Origin: CAYXVB01 sp964467785
GTDB lineage: Bacteria > Bdellovibrionota > UBA1018
Direction: 5' to 3'
DNA length: 8,982 nucleotides
Assembly: GCA_964467785.1 (NCBI GenBank)
Contig: CAYXVB010000146.1
Span: forward strand, 1 to 8,982
Under the pieces are notes generated by a model. That model saw only the letters and a program-made list of their open reading frames with translations, ran no database searches and was not told where the DNA came from. Positions 6,854 to 8,982 of this stretch are shown here, in pieces; positions within the stretch are counted from its first letter, which is position 1, and every line of letters begins with the position of its first letter. A program made the translations under genes and the position numbers.

Positions 6854-7048
6854 ATGGGCCGAATCGCGCGGAACGTTGTCACTTTGTCACCAATGATGGC
6901 GGAAATGGCCGAGTCGAGCGGGTATTTTTTTCAAAAAGCGGAGTGCTGCCCTGTCTGCGGGTCCAAGGACCTGTACCACGAGATTTTTCTACGGACCCTT
7001 GCCGGGTGGGGCGAGATCCAGCGACATATCGTCGAGTTCATGGGCTAA
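6854..7048 (+). CDS. Small hypothetical protein with a CPVCG half zinc-ribbon motif
   Basis: The frame encodes 64 residues from ATG 6854; GTG 6821 (75 residues) and ATG 6893 or 6896 are alternatives. The only recognisable motif is KAECCPVCGSKDLYHEIF, one CxxC knuckle as in zinc ribbons; the second cysteine pair is absent, so it could bind metal as a dimer or be a remnant of a longer protein. About 70 percent of third codon positions are G or C, like the neighbours. It ends exactly at a hairpin region and faces the convergent mnmD, which supports a real transcription unit. No good Shine-Dalgarno is visible; a weak promoter pair TTGAGC (6808-6813) and TATTGC (6831-6836), 17 nt apart, lies upstream and overlaps the opposite-strand sigma-54 site. 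I do not recognise the family. It could still be a chance frame. Confidence 0.45.
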   Translation: MGRIARNVVTLSPMMAEMAESSGYFFQKAECCPVCGSKDLYHEIFLRTLAGWGEIQRHIVEFMG

Positions 7049-7049
7049 T

Positions 7050-7079
7050 GGGACTTTTGAAAAGTCCCTCAAAAGTCCC
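7050..7079. terminator. Hairpin cluster between convergent genes, with a duplicated arm
   Basis: GGGACTTTTGA (7050-7060) pairs with TCAAAAGTCCC (7069-7079), an 11-bp stem with an 8-nt loop. The loop contains a further copy of AAAGTCCC, so GGGACTTTT can pair instead with 7060-7068. An outer pair GGGCTA (7042-7047) and TAGCCC (7090-7095) may extend the structure. Plus-strand sequence after it has only TTT; the T-rich arms themselves suit termination in either direction. It serves the small gene ending at 7048 and perhaps mnmD ending at 7120. Confidence 0.55.
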
Positions 7080-7119
7080 TTTGGCCCAATAGCCCCCAAA
7101 GGAATCCTTAAGCCTACCC

Positions 7120-7941
7120 TCATGAATTTGAGCAGTCCGCAAACTGGGGATGACGTCGAAGGCGCTCCAGCACTTCGTTTTTTTGCCCTTCTTCCCATCC
7201 AAAAGGCACCGCGCGCGAGGATCGCAAAAGCTTTCCCAGCCATTCACCACCCAAAGGCGCGGTCCCCAGATTCTCCATCGAAAGTGCCGCCAAGGTGGTC
7301 TCGGACTTGGCCGGCGTCGACCGCCCCCGCCCCACAAAAAGCCCTGCCAGCAGCATGGCCACGCGAGCATGGGTTGCCGAGCTATAGGTGATCAGCCGCG
7401 CTCCTGGAGCGCAAGCGGACTTCAACTTTGAAAAAATCTCGACCGCCCATAGGGGGCCGCAAACTTTCGGGGAGTAAAAGTCGAAGTAAATCAAGTCCGC
7501 CCGGGGGAATCCCTCCAGGCTCATTGCGGCAAAATCGCCCACGTGGAGGTCCCACTGGATTCTTTCCTGCTCGATCCGCCCTCTTTTGAGCAGCTCCCGG
7601 AGCCGGGGCTCCCATAGGCGCAGATAAGGAAATGAATCGAGGTTTTCGAGCGCCAAAGCCAGGCCTGAGGGGTCGTTTTCAAAGCTCACGACGTGAATTG
7701 GGGAGGTCGGGCCCAGCTTTGGGCTTTGATCCGCGTCCAAAAGTGCGATGGCGTTAGCCGCCACTCCCATTCCGATGTCGTAGACGACCAGTGGGATGCC
7801 TCGGCCCGGGCGATCCAGATCGGATTGACCCACATAGACTGAGTTGGCCTCCTCCCAAGCGCCGATGGACGAGTGCATCGTCTCGCCGGTTATGAGATCC
7901 TTGAGGGTGCCCCCGGGGGCAATTTCGTGGTTCCGATTCAT
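7120..7941 (-). CDS. mnmD: Stand-alone MnmD-type tRNA (5-methylaminomethyl-2-thiouridine)-methyltransferase
   Basis: This is the SAM-dependent methyltransferase domain (Methyltransf_30, formerly DUF752) that turns nm5(s2)U into mnm5(s2)U at the wobble position 34 of some tRNAs. In E. coli it is fused to the FAD oxidase of MnmC; here the 273 residues hold only the methyltransferase. Evidence: the N-terminal signature LITGETMHSSIGAWEEANSVYV (16-37), motif I VYDIGMGVAANAIALLDA (53-70), acidic loop FEND (87-90), catalytic region ADLIYFDFYSPKVCGPLWAVEIF (148-170), and LITYSSATHARVAMLLAG (183-200). The C-terminal APLGGEW is also family-like. The usual D-G-F-(A/S)-P of MnmC reads D-F-Y-S-P here. The start at 7941 is needed to include the family N-terminus; no Shine-Dalgarno is visible. 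It is divergent from leuS by 29 bp. Cytoplasmic. Whether the FAD domain is encoded elsewhere or replaced by another route cannot be seen. Confidence 0.85.
   Translation of the reverse strand: MNRNHEIAPGGTLKDLITGETMHSSIGAWEEANSVYVGQSDLDRPGRGIPLVVYDIGMGVAANAIALLDADQSPKLGPTSPIHVVSFENDPSGLALALENLDSFPYLRLWEPRLRELLKRGRIEQERIQWDLHVGDFAAMSLEGFPRADLIYFDFYSPKVCGPLWAVEIFSKLKSACAPGARLITYSSATHARVAMLLAGLFVGRGRSTPAKSETTLAALSMENLGTAPLGGEWLGKLLRSSRAVPFGWEEGQKNEVLERLRRHPQFADCSNS
7908..7921. repeat. Perfect 14-bp palindrome near the mnmD/leuS divergent starts
   Basis: TGCCCCCGGGGGCA is fully self-complementary. It lies inside mnmD codons 7-12 (APGG region) and about 50 bp upstream of the leuS start, in the zone where the leuS promoter must be, because only 29 bp separate the two start codons. 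It could be an operator or a consequence of Pro-Gly-Gly codons. Confidence 0.4.
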
Positions 7942-7970
7942 AAAAAAACGTGGGAAAACGACGCACTACT

Positions 7971-8982
7971 ATGGCTTACGACCACAAGCAAATCGAGCCG
8001 AAATGGCAAAAGCATTGGGAAAATAAGAACGTATTTGAGGCTAAAACCGGGGGTAACAAGCCCAAGTTTTACGCCCTCGACATGTTCCCCTACCCCTCGA
8101 GCTCGGGGCTACATGTGGGTCACCCCGAAGGCTACACCGCCACTGACATTGTGTCCCGCTATAAGCGCGCCAAAGGTTTCAACGTCCTGCACCCCATGGG
8201 TTGGGACGCCTTTGGTCTACCCGCTGAACAGTACGCCATCCAGACGGGCACCCATCCTGAGAAGACCACCCGCGCTGCGATCGACAATTTCCGCCGCCAG
8301 CTCAAGTCGCTCGGCTTTTCCTACGACTGGTCCCGCGAAATCGCGACCTGCGACCCTTCCTATTACAAGTGGACCCAATGGGTGTTCCTGAAACTCTATG
8401 AAAAGGGCCTGGCCTATCAGAAGGAAGTCCCCGTCAACTGGTGCCCGGCTCTCAAGACGGTTCTAGCTAATGAAGAAGTCGTCGATGGCAAGTCCGAGCG
8501 CGGCGGCCACCCTGTTTATCGTCAGCCCATGAAGCAGTGGATGCTCAAGATCACCGACTATGCAGAGCGTCTCCTCAAGGACCTCGACAAGGTGGACTGG
8601 CCAGAAAGCACCAAGGAGCTTCAGCGCAACTGGATCGGCAAGAGCGAAGGCCTCCAGATGCGTTTCCCGCTCGAAAGCGGAAAGGGTGAAGTCGAAATCT
8701 TTACCACCCGTCCGGACACGATCTTCGGCGTGACTTTCCTCGTGCTTGCGCCCGAGCATCCGCTCGTGGAAGCAGTGACGAGTCCCGCCCAAAAAGCGGC
8801 CGTGGACAAATACCGCGAAGAGGCCGCCCGCAAGTCGGACGTCGCCCGCCAGGACGAATCCAAGGAGAAGACGGGCGTGTTCACAGGCTCGTTTGTCACC
8901 AACCCGCTCAATGGCGAACGTGTCCCGCTGTGGATCGCCGACTATGTCATGATGGGTTACGGCACCGGCGCGGTCATGGCGG
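7971..8982 (+). CDS. leuS: Leucyl-tRNA synthetase, 5' part (cut by window end)
   Basis: LeuS is a class I aminoacyl-tRNA synthetase that charges tRNA-Leu and edits mischarged products. The 337 codons present are open to the window edge; full enzymes have about 800-880 residues. The N-terminus YDHKQIEPKWQKHWE and the ATP-binding HIGH-type motif H48-V49-G50-H51 in SSGLHVGHPEGYTATDI are diagnostic. NVLHPMGWDAFGLPAEQYAI (71-90), the TTHPEKTT-like QTGTHPEKTT, and VNWCPALKTVLANEEV (155-170) follow. The CP1 editing domain starts near 225 with the threonine-rich motif TTRPDTIFG (245-253); T250 matches the specificity threonine T252 of E. coli. The last residues DYVMMGYGTGAVMA lead into the editing-site VPAHD block. 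ATG 7971 is the first family codon; no clear Shine-Dalgarno precedes it. The KMSKS loop lies beyond the window. Confidence 0.97.
   Translation, partial: MAYDHKQIEPKWQKHWENKNVFEAKTGGNKPKFYALDMFPYPSSSGLHVGHPEGYTATDIVSRYKRAKGFNVLHPMGWDAFGLPAEQYAIQTGTHPEKTTRAAIDNFRRQLKSLGFSYDWSREIATCDPSYYKWTQWVFLKLYEKGLAYQKEVPVNWCPALKTVLANEEVVDGKSERGGHPVYRQPMKQWMLKITDYAERLLKDLDKVDWPESTKELQRNWIGKSEGLQMRFPLESGKGEVEIFTTRPDTIFGVTFLVLAPEHPLVEAVTSPAQKAAVDKYREEAARKSDVARQDESKEKTGVFTGSFVTNPLNGERVPLWIADYVMMGYGTGAVMA

Noticed and set aside
1..8982. CRISPR array, tRNA or rRNA gene, insertion sequence, phage or plasmid genes
   Set aside because: I found no regularly spaced repeats, no cloverleaf sequence, no transposase or integrase motifs and no terminal inverted repeats flanking genes.

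Overview
This window is a moderately GC-rich, densely packed stretch of bacterial chromosome. It holds nine annotated genes on both strands, mostly housekeeping or stress-type functions. I see no transposase, integrase, phage gene, CRISPR array, tRNA or rRNA. A gammaproteobacterial-type RlmC with Fe-S cysteines, a consensus sigma-54 promoter, a DUF4476 protein and several exported or membrane proteins of unknown family point to a Gram-negative bacterium. Something deltaproteobacterium-like or in Bdellovibrionota would fit, but this is inferred from style and not proven.

Layout from left to right. Positions 8-850 (minus) encode a membrane protein of unknown function. It diverges from 1002-2531 (plus), a probably exported protein with motifs like those of HAD-like proteins of the COG5610 type. 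Its likely operon partner at 2561-3715 is RlmC, the 23S rRNA m5U methyltransferase. Next is an Old Yellow Enzyme family flavin oxidoreductase (3791-4864, plus). It converges with a small cupin protein (4877-5266, minus), which in turn diverges from a YbhB/PEBP protein (5321-5827, plus). A strong stem-loop at 5834-5870 separates the PEBP gene from a convergent gene for an exported DUF4476 protein (5916-6746, minus). That gene is preceded by a near-perfect sigma-54 (-24/-12) promoter at 6811-6826. A small possible gene with a CPVCG motif (6854-7048, plus) runs into a hairpin cluster, and facing it is a stand-alone MnmD-type tRNA wobble-uridine methyltransferase (7120-7941, minus). Only 29 bp from the mnmD start, and divergent from it, leuS (leucyl-tRNA synthetase) begins at 7971 and runs off the right edge.

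Three genes serve translation: rlmC (rRNA modification), mnmD (tRNA wobble modification) and leuS (tRNA charging). The OYE, cupin and PEBP genes form a small-molecule or stress-type neighbourhood, but nothing in the sequence proves they share a pathway. I do not see an obvious new multi-gene system. The best leads are the sigma-54-driven DUF4476 gene, the exported HAD-like protein upstream of rlmC, and the small zinc-knuckle-like ORF.
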